Notes: generated by a model from the sequence alone, not told the origin. A stretch of 64,000 nt of DNA from CAIQQQ01 sp040399685 (GCA_040399685.1 JBBART010000010.1:62001-126000), one strand, 5' to 3'; numbered from the stretch's first letter, positions 1 to 11,280 are shown. Program-made: numbers and translations.

Positions 1-1273
1 ACAACTCCAGAACCCGCTTGCCGACAGCCGCTTCGGCAGCCGTGTTGCTGCCGTCGTTGGAGGCCGAAAGCCCATCCAGCACTTCGCCGATCATGCGACC
101 CACTTCCTCGAACTCCGCCACGCCGAAACCGCGGGTGGTCGCGGCCGGGGTGCCGAGGCGGATGCCGGACGTCACGGCCGGCTTGGCCGGATCGAACGGA
201 ATGGCGTTCTTGTTGGCCGTCATGTGCGCCCGCTCCAGCGAGGCTTCGGACGCCTTGCCGGTCACGTTCTTCGGCCGCAGATCCACCAGCATCAGATGGC
301 TGTCGGTGCCACCGGTGACGATGTTCACACCCTGGGCCACCAGAACGGCGGCAAGGGCACGGGCGTTGTCGAGCACGGCCTTCTGATAGACGCGGAAATC
401 AGGACGCAGCGCCTCGCCGAACGCCACGGCCTTGGCGGCAATCACATGCATCAGCGGGCCGCCCTGCAGGCCAGGGAACACGGCGGAATTAATCTTTTTG
501 CCCAGCGCCTCATCGTTGGACAGGATCATGCCGCCGCGCGGGCCGCGCAGGGTTTTATGGGTGGTGGTGGTGACCACATGGGCGTGCGGCAGCGGGCTGG
601 GATACACGCCGCCGGCCACGAGACCCGCGAAATGCGCCATGTCCACCATGAACAGCGCGCCCACCTCGTCAGCCACCTTGCGGATGCGGGCGAAATCGAT
701 GACGCGGGAATAGGCGGAACCGCCGGCGATGATCAGCTTCGGCTTTTCCTCGCGGGCGAGGCGCTCAAGCTGCTCGTAATCCAGCAGGCCGTCCTCGGCG
801 CGCACGCCGTACTGCACGGCGCGGAACCACTTGCCGGACATGTTCGGCGCTGCGCCATGCGTCAGATGCCCACCGGCATCCAGGCTCATGCCCAGAATGG
901 TGTCGCCCGGCTGCAACAGCGCCAGAAACACGGCCTGGTTGGCGTTGGCACCGGAATGTGGCTGCACGTTGGCGAAGCTGCACTCGAACAGCTTCTTGGC
1001 GCGGTCGATCGCCAACTGCTCCGCCACGTCCACATAGACGCAGCCGCCGTAATAGCGGCGGCCGGGATAGCCCTCGGCGTATTTGTTGGTCAGCACCGAA
1101 CCCTGGGCTTCCAGCACGGCGGCCGAGACGATGTTCTCGCTGGCGATGAGCTCGATGCCGTCCTGCTGGCGGCCGAGTTCATGGCCGATGGCGGCGGCGA
1201 TCTCAGGATCGGCCTCGGCGAGCGATGCCGAGAAAAAGCGTTGCAGGCTGGCTGCGGCGGACAATTCGTTCAT
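1..1273 (-). CDS. glyA: Serine hydroxymethyltransferase, 3' end cut by window edge
   Basis: PLP enzyme that interconverts serine and glycine while charging tetrahydrofolate with a one-carbon unit in the cytoplasm. The 424 visible codons cover nearly the whole family length of about 430. The N-terminal part carries IELIASENI and NKYAEGYPGRRYYGG, and the PLP-lysine motif TTTTHKTLRGPRGG lies a little past the middle. The frame is still open at base 2, in GKRVLEL, so only a few C-terminal residues are missing. The ATG (1273-1271) overlaps the rpiB stop in an ATGA junction, so the two genes are probably translated in sequence. Identification is secure. Confidence 0.96.
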   Translation of the reverse strand, partial: MNELSAAASLQRFFSASLAEADPEIAAAIGHELGRQQDGIELIASENIVSAAVLEAQGSVLTNKYAEGYPGRRYYGGCVYVDVAEQLAIDRAKKLFECSFANVQPHSGANANQAVFLALLQPGDTILGMSLDAGGHLTHGAAPNMSGKWFRAVQYGVRAEDGLLDYEQLERLAREEKPKLIIAGGSAYSRVIDFARIRKVADEVGALFMVDMAHFAGLVAGGVYPSPLPHAHVVTTTTHKTLRGPRGGMILSNDEALGKKINSAVFPGLQGGPLMHVIAAKAVAFGEALRPDFRVYQKAVLDNARALAAVLVAQGVNIVTGGTDSHLMLVDLRPKNVTGKASEASLERAHMTANKNAIPFDPAKPAVTSGIRLGTPAATTRGFGVAEFEEVGRMIGEVLDGLSASNDGSNTAAEAAVGKRVLEL

Positions 1274-1737
1274 GGGGTCTTCCTCTCGGCGCGTGCGATC
1301 TTGGCGATCCGGCGATCATGGCGACCGCCCTCGTAGTCGGTCGCCAGGAAGGTTCTGACGATATCGATCGCCATGTCCTCCCCGATCATCCGTCCGCCGA
1401 GAGCGAGCATGTTGGCGTTGTTATGCTGCCGCGCAAGGCGGGCAGAGGTGGTTTCGTTGACCATCGCGCAACGAATCGCTTCATGGCGATTGGCCGCGTA
1501 GGACATGCCGAGCCCGGTGCCGCAGACCAGCACGCCGAACCGGGCAGCGCCGGTTTCGACCGCTTCGCACACGACATGGGCATAATCAGGATAATCAACG
1601 CTCTCTGCGCCGTTTGTGCCAAAATCCTGCACAACATGGCCTTTTGTGCGCAGCCAGGTCGCCAAAGCGTCTTTCAGCTTCCAGCCACCATGATCGGCGC
1701 CAAGCGCCACGACGATAGATTCAGAGTGCGTGTTCAT
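1270..1737 (-). CDS. rpiB: Ribose-5-phosphate isomerase B
   Basis: RpiB/LacAB-type sugar-phosphate isomerase that interconverts ribose-5-phosphate and ribulose-5-phosphate in the pentose phosphate pathway. The 155-residue product has the family hallmarks GADHGGWKLKDAL near the N-terminus, VLVCGTGLGMSYAANR with the catalytic cysteine in the middle, and HNNANMLALGGRMIG further on. I chose the ATG at 1737 because homology begins within a few residues of it; the reading frame stays open 16 codons upstream without conserved sequence. It overlaps glyA by four bases, an rpiB-glyA pairing that is common in Alphaproteobacteria. Confidence 0.95.
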   Translation of the reverse strand: MNTHSESIVVALGADHGGWKLKDALATWLRTKGHVVQDFGTNGAESVDYPDYAHVVCEAVETGAARFGVLVCGTGLGMSYAANRHEAIRCAMVNETTSARLARQHNNANMLALGGRMIGEDMAIDIVRTFLATDYEGGRHDRRIAKIARAERKTP

Positions 1738-1805
1738 CTCAGCCGTGTAGCACGCATGTCCGCCCTGCGGGAATTGTCGCGTCACACATCCCGGTCATGC
1801 GGCAT

Positions 1806-2618
1806 TCAGGGTATCGGGGCGGTTGGCAGCGATTCGAGAAAAGCGGGAATCCGGCGCATCGCATCGTTCCGCGCCTCGGGGTCGGTGCCGGCATGAACCG
1901 ACTTGTCGGCGTTCTGGCTGGTGGGGATGTTCTGCATCACGCGGACGCCGCCGGGCGCATCAAAATCGTGATACGCGCCGGGGTAGGCCACCATCGTCAG
2001 CAAGGGCGGTGTGAAGCGGTCTGCCACGGCCTGACAGGGTTTGGCCGGCGTCCAGTCATCCGCCTGCCCCATCAGGATCAACATCGGCGCCACCGGTTTC
2101 CAGGCCGCATTGCGCGTGGCCACGCCGCAGCCGGGATAGAAGGCGATGAACCCCCGAATAAGGCCCGACGGAAGATCCGGCGCCGCGGTGGCCGCTGCCA
2201 TCACCGTACTGCCGCCATCAGACCAGCCCCACAACGCCACGCCACCCGGCGGCGTTCCAGCGCGCGCGGCCAGCCAGGCGGCGCTGGCAATGGCGTCGGT
2301 GCGGCGCAGACCGTCCGACGTGGCGACGCGCTGCTTCTCACGGCATTGCGCGTGCAAGCCACGGCTGGAGAAGCTGTTGGGGAGCAGCACCATATAGCCC
2401 TGCGCGGTCAGCGTATCGCGCCACTGGTTGTCGCGCGCCGCATACGGACCGGCGCATCCATGCAGCGCCACGATGGCCGGTGCGCGCACCAGACCGGACG
2501 GCATGAACAGTTCGGCCTTCAAAACAGTGTCGTCCGCCAAAGGGATAGACACAGCTTCCGCGCGCGCCGGCCCTGCCATAATGGTGATCAGCAACGCCCC
2601 TATGAACAGCCTGCGCAT
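1806..2618 (-). CDS. Secreted dienelactone-hydrolase-family alpha/beta hydrolase
   Basis: An alpha/beta hydrolase of about 270 residues with a cleavable Sec-type signal peptide (hydrophobic core GALLITIMAG, then ARA|EA), so it should act in the periplasm. The nucleophile elbow reads GWSDGG, with serine where classical dienelactone hydrolases have cysteine. The likely acid is in GQADDWTP and the histidine in YPGAYHDFD. Two ATGs compete: the one at 2618 lies seven bases after a GGAG, whereas the one at 2624 nearly touches it, so 2618 is preferred. It is divergent from hemB across 78 bases. The substrate is unknown; carboxylesterase activity is a reasonable inference. Confidence 0.8.
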   Translation of the reverse strand: MRRLFIGALLITIMAGPARAEAVSIPLADDTVLKAELFMPSGLVRAPAIVALHGCAGPYAARDNQWRDTLTAQGYMVLLPNSFSSRGLHAQCREKQRVATSDGLRRTDAIASAAWLAARAGTPPGGVALWGWSDGGSTVMAAATAAPDLPSGLIRGFIAFYPGCGVATRNAAWKPVAPMLILMGQADDWTPAKPCQAVADRFTPPLLTMVAYPGAYHDFDAPGGVRVMQNIPTSQNADKSVHAGTDPEARNDAMRRIPAFLESLPTAPIP

Positions 2619-2696
2619 CGTCATTCTCCGTTGGATCTTGGCGGTAGAGTGCAGCGGGTCTATGCCGCACGCCAGACGCTTGGAGAGAATGTCACC

Positions 2697-3707
2697 ATGA
2701 GTTCCAATCCTGCCGTTGGCAGCTTCCCTGCCACCCGCCTGCGCCGCAACCGCACCAACCCGTGGACGCGCCGACTGGTGGCCGAGAACAAGCTCAGCGT
2801 CGATGACCTGATCTGGCCAATCTTCGTAATGGAAGGCACCGGTCAAACAACTGACATCGCCGCCATGCCCGGCATCCAGCGCGTCAGCGTCGATCGTATC
2901 GCGGCGCATGTGGAAGGCGCGGTCCGCCTTGGCATTCCAGCCATCGCCCTGTTCCCGGCCACGCCGTTGTCGCTGAAGGACAGCGAGGGCACCGAAGCGC
3001 AGAACCCCGACAACCTCATCTGCCAGGCCGCCCGCCTGCTGAAACGCGAATTCCCGCAGGTCGGCCTGCTCGGCGATGTGGCGCTCGACCCCTACACCGA
3101 TCACGGCCATGACGGCGTCATCCGCGACGGCTACGTGGCCAACGACGAGACCCTCGGCCTGCTCTGCGCCCAGGCGCTGAACCAGGCACGCGCCGGCATC
3201 GACATCATCTCGCCGTCCGACATGATGGACGGCCGGATCGCAGCCCTCCGCACGGCGCTCGACGCCGAGGGCTTCATTCACACCAGCCTGATGAGCTACG
3301 CCGCCAAATACGCCAGCGCCTTCTACGGCCCGTTCCGCGACGCCGTGGGCTCCGCCGGCGCGCTGAAGGGCGGCGACAAGAAAACCTATCAGATGGACCC
3401 GGCCAATTCAGACGAAGCCATGCGCGAAGTGGCCATGGACCTCGCCGAGGGCGCCGACAGCATCATGGTCAAGCCGGGCATGCCCTATCTCGACATCGTG
3501 CGCCGCGTGCATGAGATGTTCGCGGTGCCGACCTTCGCCTATCAGGTGTCGGGCGAGTATTCGATGATCATGGCCGCGGTGCAGAACGGCTGGCTGGACC
3601 ATGACAAGGCGATGATGGAGAGCCTGCTTGGGTTCAAACGTGCCGGCTGTGCTGGAATTTTAACGTATTTCGCGCCAAAGGCAGCTTCGTTGCTGGCGGC
3701 GGATTAA
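2697..3707 (+). CDS. hemB: Delta-aminolevulinic acid dehydratase (porphobilinogen synthase)
   Basis: Condenses two 5-aminolevulinate molecules into porphobilinogen for haem and other tetrapyrroles. The 336-residue protein contains both active-site lysine segments, SLMSYAAKYASAFYGPF and SIMVKPGMPYLDIV. Where zinc-dependent enzymes have a cysteine cluster, this one reads ALDPYTDHGHDG, with aspartates, so it should be the magnesium-dependent type usual in Alphaproteobacteria. The ATG at 2697 follows GGAGAG and starts the conserved N-terminal arm. An intergenic inverted repeat separates it from the convergent thiD. Confidence 0.96.
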   Translation: MSSNPAVGSFPATRLRRNRTNPWTRRLVAENKLSVDDLIWPIFVMEGTGQTTDIAAMPGIQRVSVDRIAAHVEGAVRLGIPAIALFPATPLSLKDSEGTEAQNPDNLICQAARLLKREFPQVGLLGDVALDPYTDHGHDGVIRDGYVANDETLGLLCAQALNQARAGIDIISPSDMMDGRIAALRTALDAEGFIHTSLMSYAAKYASAFYGPFRDAVGSAGALKGGDKKTYQMDPANSDEAMREVAMDLAEGADSIMVKPGMPYLDIVRRVHEMFAVPTFAYQVSGEYSMIMAAVQNGWLDHDKAMMESLLGFKRAGCAGILTYFAPKAASLLAAD

Positions 3708-3710
3708 TCC

Positions 3711-3806
3711 CCCGTCATTGCGAGCCACAGGCGAGGCAATCCAGAGAAACCCGTCCCAATTGCGTCGCACGGCTCTGGATTGCTTCGCTGCGCTCGCAAT
3801 GACGGG
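3711..3806. repeat. Intergenic inverted-repeat element
   Basis: Outer arms CCCGTCATTGCGAGC (3711-3725) and GCTCGCAATGACGGG (3792-3806) are perfect complements. Inner arms GCAATCCAGAG (3736-3746) and CTCTGGATTGC (3773-3783) are also perfect. The roughly 96-base unit fills the gap between convergent hemB and thiD. GTCATTGCGAGC/GCAATCCAG is a motif I associate with dispersed, non-autonomous repeats in alphaproteobacterial genomes. It may also end transcription from both sides, although there is no clear T-tract. Confidence 0.8.
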
Positions 3807-3820
3807 TGTCGTGGGGCGGC

Positions 3821-4642
3821 CTACCCCACGCGCGTCAACGCGACGAGAGCCTCTGCATCGATGGTGACGGCATGGTTCAGAGGACCATGCCCGCCCCCAA
3901 ACCCCGGTGCCGACCGGATGGCGGCCTGCACATAGGCCCTGGCGCGCGCGGTTGCGTCATACAGCGAAAGCCCCTGCGCCAATCCGGTGGCCACACCGCT
4001 GGCCAGGGTGCAGCCAGTCCCGTGCGTATGCCGACTGGCAATGCGGGGCGAACGCCATTGCTGCGTGCCGGTCATCGTCACCAGCACGTCCACCACCTCC
4101 GGCCCCTCCAGATGCCCGCCTTTGAGCAAGACCGCCTGCGCGCCCAATGTCAGCAAGGCGTGGGCGGCGCGGTGCATATCTGATTCACTGGCGATGGTCA
4201 TGCCCGTGAGAATCTCGGCTTCCGGCACGTTCGGCGTTAGCACCGTGGCCAATGGGATCAGGCGCCGCTTGAGCTGGCCCAGCGCTTCGGCCTGTTGCAG
4301 GCTGGCGCCGCCCTTGGCCGACATCACCGGATCAACCACCAGCGGCGTGCGCCGACCTTCCAGCACGTCGCACACCGCATCGATCGTGGCTGCATCGGCC
4401 AGCATGCCGGTTTTGATGGCGTCCACGCCGATATCATCGAACGCCATGCGCATCTGCTGGCAAATGAAATCGGGTGGCACCCCCATCACCGCCTGGACGC
4501 CGTGGGTGTCCTGCGCGGTCAGCGCGGTGATGGCGGTCATGGCGTAGCCGCCGAGTGCCATCACGGTCTTGATGTCGGCCTGAATACCGGCGCCGCCGCC
4601 GGAATCGGAGCCAGCAGCGATCAGCACCCGGCCGCGCATCAT
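3821..4642 (-). CDS. thiD: Hydroxymethylpyrimidine/phosphomethylpyrimidine kinase
   Basis: Ribokinase-fold kinase that phosphorylates hydroxymethylpyrimidine twice for thiamin synthesis. The product of about 273 residues starts with the family motif AGSDSGGGAGIQADIKTV, has VVDPVMSAKGG in the middle, and carries the anion-hole motif HGTGCTLASG near the C-terminus. Start codons GTG-ATG-ATG stack over the glmM stop; I chose the ATG at 4642, which overlaps that stop by one base. There is no room for a TPP riboswitch, so its expression follows glmM. Confidence 0.95.
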   Translation of the reverse strand: MMRGRVLIAAGSDSGGGAGIQADIKTVMALGGYAMTAITALTAQDTHGVQAVMGVPPDFICQQMRMAFDDIGVDAIKTGMLADAATIDAVCDVLEGRRTPLVVDPVMSAKGGASLQQAEALGQLKRRLIPLATVLTPNVPEAEILTGMTIASESDMHRAAHALLTLGAQAVLLKGGHLEGPEVVDVLVTMTGTQQWRSPRIASRHTHGTGCTLASGVATGLAQGLSLYDATARARAYVQAAIRSAPGFGGGHGPLNHAVTIDAEALVALTRVG

Positions 4643-6012
4643 CACGCCGCCACTTCGTCGGCCATCTGGGCGTTGGAAATGCGGTCACACAGCGAATCGA
4701 CCAGCCGACCCACCATCGCCGCATCCTCACCCTCGGCCATCACGCGGATGACCGGCTCCGTGCCGCTCTTGCGGATCAGCAGACGACCGCTCGCCGCCAG
4801 TTCGTGCTCGGCATCGGCAATGGCCGACTGAACGGACGCATCCAGCAACGGCGAAATGCCGGAGAAGCGGACGCTTTTCAGCACCTGCGGCAGCGGGTTG
4901 AACACTTGGCACGCCACGCTGGCGGACTCGCCGCCTTCCACCAGCACCGCCAGCACCTGCAACGCGGCCAGCAGGCCGTCGCCGGTGGTGGCGTAGTCGG
5001 TCAAAATCATATGGCCGGATTGCTCGCCGCCGACATTGAACCCGCCGGCGCGCATCTGCTCCACCACGTAGCGGTCACCCACCTTGGTGCGGTGCAGTTC
5101 CAGACCACGGCCTTGCAGGAACCGCTCCAGCCCGAGATTGGACATTACGGTGGCCACCACGCCACCGCCGGTCAGGCGTCCGCACGCACCCCAGTTACGG
5201 GCGATCAGCGCCAGAACCTGATCGCCATCGATGATGGCGCCGGTTTCGTCGGCCAGGATCAGACGGTCAGCATCGCCATCGAGCGCCAGACCCAGATGCG
5301 CGCCATGCTTCTGCACCTCGCCCGACAGGAAGCTCGGCACGGTGGAGCCACAGCCGCGATTGATGTTGAACCCGTCCGGCTTCACGCCGACCTCGATCAC
5401 ATCGGCGCCCAGCTCCCACAGCACGGCGGGGGCCACCTTGTAGGCAGCGCCGTTGGCGCAATCGACCACGATCTTGAGGCCATCCAGCCGCAGGCCGCGC
5501 GGGAAGCTGGCCTTGGCGGCCTCGATATATCGTCCGGCGGCATCGTTCAGGCGCGACGCGCGGCCGAGCTTGGCGGGGGCGGCAATCTGGTCACCCAGAT
5601 CTGCTTCCATCATCGCCTCAATCTCAAGCTCCATCTCATCGGACAGCTTGAACCCGTCCGGGCCGAACAGCTTGATGCCATTATCTTCATAGAGATTATG
5701 CGAGGCGGAAATCATCACACCCAGATCGGCGCGCAGGCTGCGCGTCAGCATGGCCACACCCGGCGTCGGCAACGGGCCGGCCAGAACCACATCCATCCCG
5801 GCGCCCACGAAACCGGCCACCAGCGCCGGCTCGATCATGTAGCCGGACAGGCGAGTATCCTTGCCGATCACCACGCGGTGGCGATGCGCGCCGCGCATGA
5901 AGCGCAAACCGGCGGCCTGCCCCAGTTTCAGCGCAATTTCCGCGGTCATCGGCGCGGTGTTGGCGGTTCCGCGAATACCGTCCGTGCCGAATAGGCGCCT
6001 AGCGATGGGCAT
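4642..6012 (-). CDS. glmM: Phosphoglucosamine mutase
   Basis: Converts glucosamine-6-phosphate to glucosamine-1-phosphate, the route to UDP-GlcNAc for peptidoglycan and LPS. The 456-residue product starts LFGTDGIRGTAN, has the phosphoserine loop VMISASHNLYEDNG near residue 100, the metal-binding loop DGDADR near 245, and the phosphate-binding RKSGTEPVIRVMAEG near the end. All family-defining motifs are intact. It lies between folP and thiD on the same strand, and the ftsH-folP-glmM linkage is widespread among Proteobacteria. Confidence 0.97.
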   Translation of the reverse strand: MPIARRLFGTDGIRGTANTAPMTAEIALKLGQAAGLRFMRGAHRHRVVIGKDTRLSGYMIEPALVAGFVGAGMDVVLAGPLPTPGVAMLTRSLRADLGVMISASHNLYEDNGIKLFGPDGFKLSDEMELEIEAMMEADLGDQIAAPAKLGRASRLNDAAGRYIEAAKASFPRGLRLDGLKIVVDCANGAAYKVAPAVLWELGADVIEVGVKPDGFNINRGCGSTVPSFLSGEVQKHGAHLGLALDGDADRLILADETGAIIDGDQVLALIARNWGACGRLTGGGVVATVMSNLGLERFLQGRGLELHRTKVGDRYVVEQMRAGGFNVGGEQSGHMILTDYATTGDGLLAALQVLAVLVEGGESASVACQVFNPLPQVLKSVRFSGISPLLDASVQSAIADAEHELAASGRLLIRKSGTEPVIRVMAEGEDAAMVGRLVDSLCDRISNAQMADEVAA

Positions 6013-6080
6013 GGATAGACTGTTCCTAATCGAGATGTGCCGGACTCACTGCACACACCACTGTGGCAGAAAGCTGACGA

Positions 6081-6860
6081 TTACCTTAACGCCCCCAGCC
6101 CGCGCCAGACCCTTACCGCCTGCAGCGTGTCCGCCACATCATGCACCCGCAGGATAGAGGCGCCTTTCAGCACCGCCCACAGCGCAGCGGCGATCGAGCC
6201 AGGGGCACGGGCGGCGGGGTCGGCCTCGCCCGAGAGCTTGCCGATAAAACCTTTTCGTGAAACGCCCACAAGCATCGGCAGGCCCATTTCCATGAGAACA
6301 TCGAGCCGTTGCAACAGGGCAATATTGGTGTCGGCCGTCTTGGCAAAGCCGATACCGGGGTCGATGGCAATCATCTCTCGGGCAATGCCAGCCGCCTCGG
6401 CCGCGGCCACGCGGACAGACAATTCACGCACCACGTCGGCCGCCACGTCGTCATAGGTGGCCAAGCCCTTCATGGTGCCGGGAACGCCGCGCATATGCAT
6501 CAACACAACGGGGCATCCGGCCTTGGCCACCACCCCAGCGGCGTTGGAATCATACGCCAGTGCCGACACATCGTTGACGATGCGCGCCCCCGCCTGCAAC
6601 GCAGCCTGCATGGTATCGGCGTTGCGGGTATCGATGGAGATCGTGGCGCCTGCGGCCACCAAGGCCGTGATCACCGGCACCACGCGGGCAATTTCGGTAT
6701 CGACGGACACAATGTCCGCGCCAGGCCGTGTGCTTTCGCCGCCAACATCGATGATGTCGGCACCGGCTAGCATCAAGGCAAGTCCGGCCGCAACCGGATC
6801 AGGGTTGCGGCCGCCATCACTGAAGCTGTCCGGCGTGACATTGAGGATTCCCATCACCAA
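6081..6860 (-). CDS. folP: Dihydropteroate synthase
   Basis: Joins p-aminobenzoate to dihydropterin pyrophosphate in folate synthesis, and is the target of sulfonamides. Signature segments are MGILNVTPDSFSDGG, GGESTRPGA, ISIDTRNADTM, VNDVSAL and IAIDPGIGFAKT. The start is uncertain. The first conventional codons in frame are TTG 6860, GTG 6857 and ATG 6854, which leave almost nothing before the first conserved strand. The frame stays open upstream toward the ftsH stop (reading LLLRRWAGIEGSYPLV) but without ATG, GTG or TTG. A GAGGG ten bases before the TTG supports 6860; a rarer codon nearer the ftsH stop is possible. Confidence 0.9.
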   Translation of the reverse strand: MVMGILNVTPDSFSDGGRNPDPVAAGLALMLAGADIIDVGGESTRPGADIVSVDTEIARVVPVITALVAAGATISIDTRNADTMQAALQAGARIVNDVSALAYDSNAAGVVAKAGCPVVLMHMRGVPGTMKGLATYDDVAADVVRELSVRVAAAEAAGIAREMIAIDPGIGFAKTADTNIALLQRLDVLMEMGLPMLVGVSRKGFIGKLSGEADPAARAPGSIAAALWAVLKGASILRVHDVADTLQAVRVWRGLGALR

Positions 6861-6907
6861 CGGATAGGAACCCTCAATCCCGGCCCAGCGCCGCAGAAGC
6901 AGAGCCG

Positions 6908-8830
<1,923 letters not shown>

Positions 8831-8992
8831 TTCATTCCCCGGCCTGTTCGGCCATTCGATCTTGGGCCCTTGCGGACCCGTCTGGTCTGTCTTGCCCGCC
8901 CTGGACACGACACACCCTCACCAAACCAACATAGGGAGCCACAAGGCAAAGCGCATCCCCGGTTGCACAGCTTCAGTTGCATCAAGCTCACC

Positions 8993-10276
8993 CTATTCGC
9001 AAATCGGGAGCAACGGCAAAAAAGGCGCTGATGTCGCAGGGCGGCGCGGCTCCAGCCGCACGCAAGCCTGCGCGCCGTCCAACAGTTCCGCAGCAGCGGA
9101 GACAATCATGCCCCCCTGCCGTAACACCGGCAACGTGCGCAACACGATGTTGGGCAGGCCCGCCCGATCCTGTTCCGCGTCATCGCCCCATGCGCCGATG
9201 GTCAGGTCCGTTGCCATTGCCCATCGCTCTGGCAGATGATGCAGTCGAAAACGGCCATCCCAGACGGCACCCGGTTCGGCTGCCACAGGCGGCGCCATGC
9301 TGGCCTGCTCGCGCACCAGCAGCCAGCCCGGACCCAATCGCCCTGCCGGCAAAATACGCACACCGGCCAGCGTGGCCGCGCGCAAGACGGCGGCGAGCGG
9401 GATGACCTGCACCAGCGAGGGCGTGCGCAGCGCGCCTGCGAGCATGGCCAACAGATGCGCCAGCGCCTCGGGCTGGATTGGCCCAGGCGACAGCACCGCG
9501 TAGCCCTGCGGGAAGATCGCAGCCCGGCACCCCAATTCCGTTTGCCACGATGCCTCCGCGCCCGCCCGCGCCCGCCCGCGCGCGGCAGACGCCATCACCA
9601 ATGCCCGCGTGGCGGCCCCATCGCCCGCCGGGTCGGCGCGCAGCATCCGCAGACGCGCCCGCAACTGACCTGGATCGGCATTGGACGGGTCTTCCACCCA
9701 TGCCACACCCAATGTGCGCAGCATGATGCGCAGCGCCCCCGGCGCCACGCCCAGCAACGGCCGCAATTTGCGGACGTCCCGTGCTTCCACCAAAGCCGCC
9801 ATGCCGGCCAGACCCGTTTCGGAACTACGCGCCAGCATCCGGATCAGTACCGTCTCGGCTTGATCGGCGGCGTGATGGCCGAACAGCAGATGCACAATTC
9901 CCCGGGACCGGCAGCCAGCTTCCAGCGCATCATGCCGGGCCTGCCGTGCACGGGACGACAGGCCCGGCCCACGCGCCAATCCCGAAAGTGTGATCAGTGC
10001 GCACTCAATGCCGAGGCCCGACAGCCGATCGCACGTCATTCCTGCCTCGGCCGCGGATTCGACACGGATCGCATGATCCACCACAAGCCCCAGCACCTCA
10101 CCACCACGCGCCCGTGCCCAGTCACGCGCCAGGATCGCCGTCGCCAGGCTGTCCGCGCCGCCCGAGACCGCAACCGCTACATGCGGCGATGGCTCGAACG
10201 GGGCCAGCCGATCCATCGCCGCTGCAAAGATCACCGGCAAGGCCCCGCCAACGCTCACCCCAGCGCCATCCCACAC
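8993..10276 (-). CDS. tilS: tRNA(Ile)-lysidine synthase
   Basis: Modifies C34 of the CAU-anticodon tRNA-Ile to lysidine so that it reads AUA, an essential N-type ATP pyrophosphatase reaction. The PP-loop AVSGGADSLATAIL lies near the N-terminus, and FGHHAADQAETVLIRMLARS and WVEDPSNADP are typical of TilS. The 427 residues match the family. The start is probably GTG 10276, six bases after the cpoB stop; an ATG at 10216 would also keep the PP-loop. Location between the tol-pal cluster and ftsH is usual for this lineage. Confidence 0.92.
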   Translation of the reverse strand: MWDGAGVSVGGALPVIFAAAMDRLAPFEPSPHVAVAVSGGADSLATAILARDWARARGGEVLGLVVDHAIRVESAAEAGMTCDRLSGLGIECALITLSGLARGPGLSSRARQARHDALEAGCRSRGIVHLLFGHHAADQAETVLIRMLARSSETGLAGMAALVEARDVRKLRPLLGVAPGALRIMLRTLGVAWVEDPSNADPGQLRARLRMLRADPAGDGAATRALVMASAARGRARAGAEASWQTELGCRAAIFPQGYAVLSPGPIQPEALAHLLAMLAGALRTPSLVQVIPLAAVLRAATLAGVRILPAGRLGPGWLLVREQASMAPPVAAEPGAVWDGRFRLHHLPERWAMATDLTIGAWGDDAEQDRAGLPNIVLRTLPVLRQGGMIVSAAAELLDGAQACVRLEPRRPATSAPFLPLLPICE

Positions 10277-10282
10277 GTGGTT

Positions 10283-11164
10283 CTAGCGGCAACCAGCCGC
10301 TGTGCGCAGTGTCGCCGCATGGGTCGCCACGTCCTGGCGCGGCGAAGGGAACTGCGCCTTCAGCGTGTCCAGCGCGGCACAGGCGGAACGCTTCTCACCC
10401 AGCGATGACAGGCTGCCAGCAAGCCCCACCAGCGAATCCTGCGCGTGGGCGCCGGTCTTGCTGCGCTCATAGGTGTCGCCGAACGCCACGGCCGCCTGTG
10501 GGTAGTTTCTTTGGCCGCTCATAGCCTGGGCCAGCAGGAACTGCGCGTCATAGCCACGAGGGGACGCCTTGCCGCTGGCAATCACCTCACGTGCGCTCGC
10601 TTCGGCGACGGTATAATCACGCCGCGCCAAGGCCGCATTGCCCTCCTGCAGCGCCAGTTCCGGCGTGCGTTTGGCAGATCCACCCGGCGTAACAGGCAGG
10701 GCGCCCAGCGGGGTCGGCGCTTGGCTGCCAACGCTGGACGCCGGGGCTGCAGGTGCGGCCGGGCGGGCACCCGGCGTCGTATTGTCGATCTTGAACTGCA
10801 GATCCCCGATCTGCTTGGCAAGATCGGCACCCTGCCGGCTGCGCGCGTTGTCCACTTCATCAATGCGGCCGTTGATCTGGCGCACCGCATTCTCAATCCG
10901 GTCGACGCGCTCCAGCAGTTGCGCGGTCATTTCCCCGCCACCCGCGCCGACCGGCGCCGCACCGCGTCCGCCGCCGAGACTGCTCGACGACGACACCGAC
11001 GGCGCCCGCCCCTGGTCAGACCGCAGCGCCTGAATGTCACGGCGCAATTCGAGTATCTGGTTCTGCAGGGCGATCCCCTCCCGAGTTTCCATCTGGGCAT
11101 GCGCCGGCAGCGCCGCCAGAACGCTTACCGACATCGCCATGGCCATCGTCGCGAGAAACTTCAT
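10283..11164 (-). CDS. cpoB: Cell division coordinator CpoB (YbgF-like, Tol-Pal system)
   Basis: Periplasmic protein that links the Tol-Pal envelope-constriction machinery with peptidoglycan synthesis. The 293-residue product has a signal peptide ending LAALPAHA, a short coiled-coil (QNQILELRRDIQALRSDQ) of the YbgF trimerisation type, a Ser/Gly/Pro/Ala-rich linker, and C-terminal TPR repeats from about residue 170 (GNAALARRDYTVAEA, QFLLAQAMSGQRNYPQAA). The ATG at 11164 places the signal peptide correctly and follows AGGG. A strong terminator lies between pal and this gene, so its expression relative to pal may be reduced or separately driven. Confidence 0.92.
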   Translation of the reverse strand: MKFLATMAMAMSVSVLAALPAHAQMETREGIALQNQILELRRDIQALRSDQGRAPSVSSSSSLGGGRGAAPVGAGGGEMTAQLLERVDRIENAVRQINGRIDEVDNARSRQGADLAKQIGDLQFKIDNTTPGARPAAPAAPASSVGSQAPTPLGALPVTPGGSAKRTPELALQEGNAALARRDYTVAEASAREVIASGKASPRGYDAQFLLAQAMSGQRNYPQAAVAFGDTYERSKTGAHAQDSLVGLAGSLSSLGEKRSACAALDTLKAQFPSPRQDVATHAATLRTAAGCR

Positions 11165-11216
11165 CACCCTGCCCCGTTCCATCATCTGTGATCTGCCATC
11201 TCGTCACGCCGATGGC

Positions 11217-11253
11217 AAAAAAAAAGCCGGCAACCTTTCGGCTGCCGGCTTTT
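11217..11253 (-). terminator. Rho-independent terminator after pal
   Basis: On the minus strand a GCCGGCA/TGCCGGC stem (arms 11243-11249 and 11226-11232), extended by an AAAA/TTTT stretch, is followed by nine T residues (11225-11217). It starts about 30 bases after the pal stop and precedes cpoB, so most pal transcripts should end here. Confidence 0.9.
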
Positions 11254-11280
11254 CATCATCACGCCACGCTCAAACCAGGT

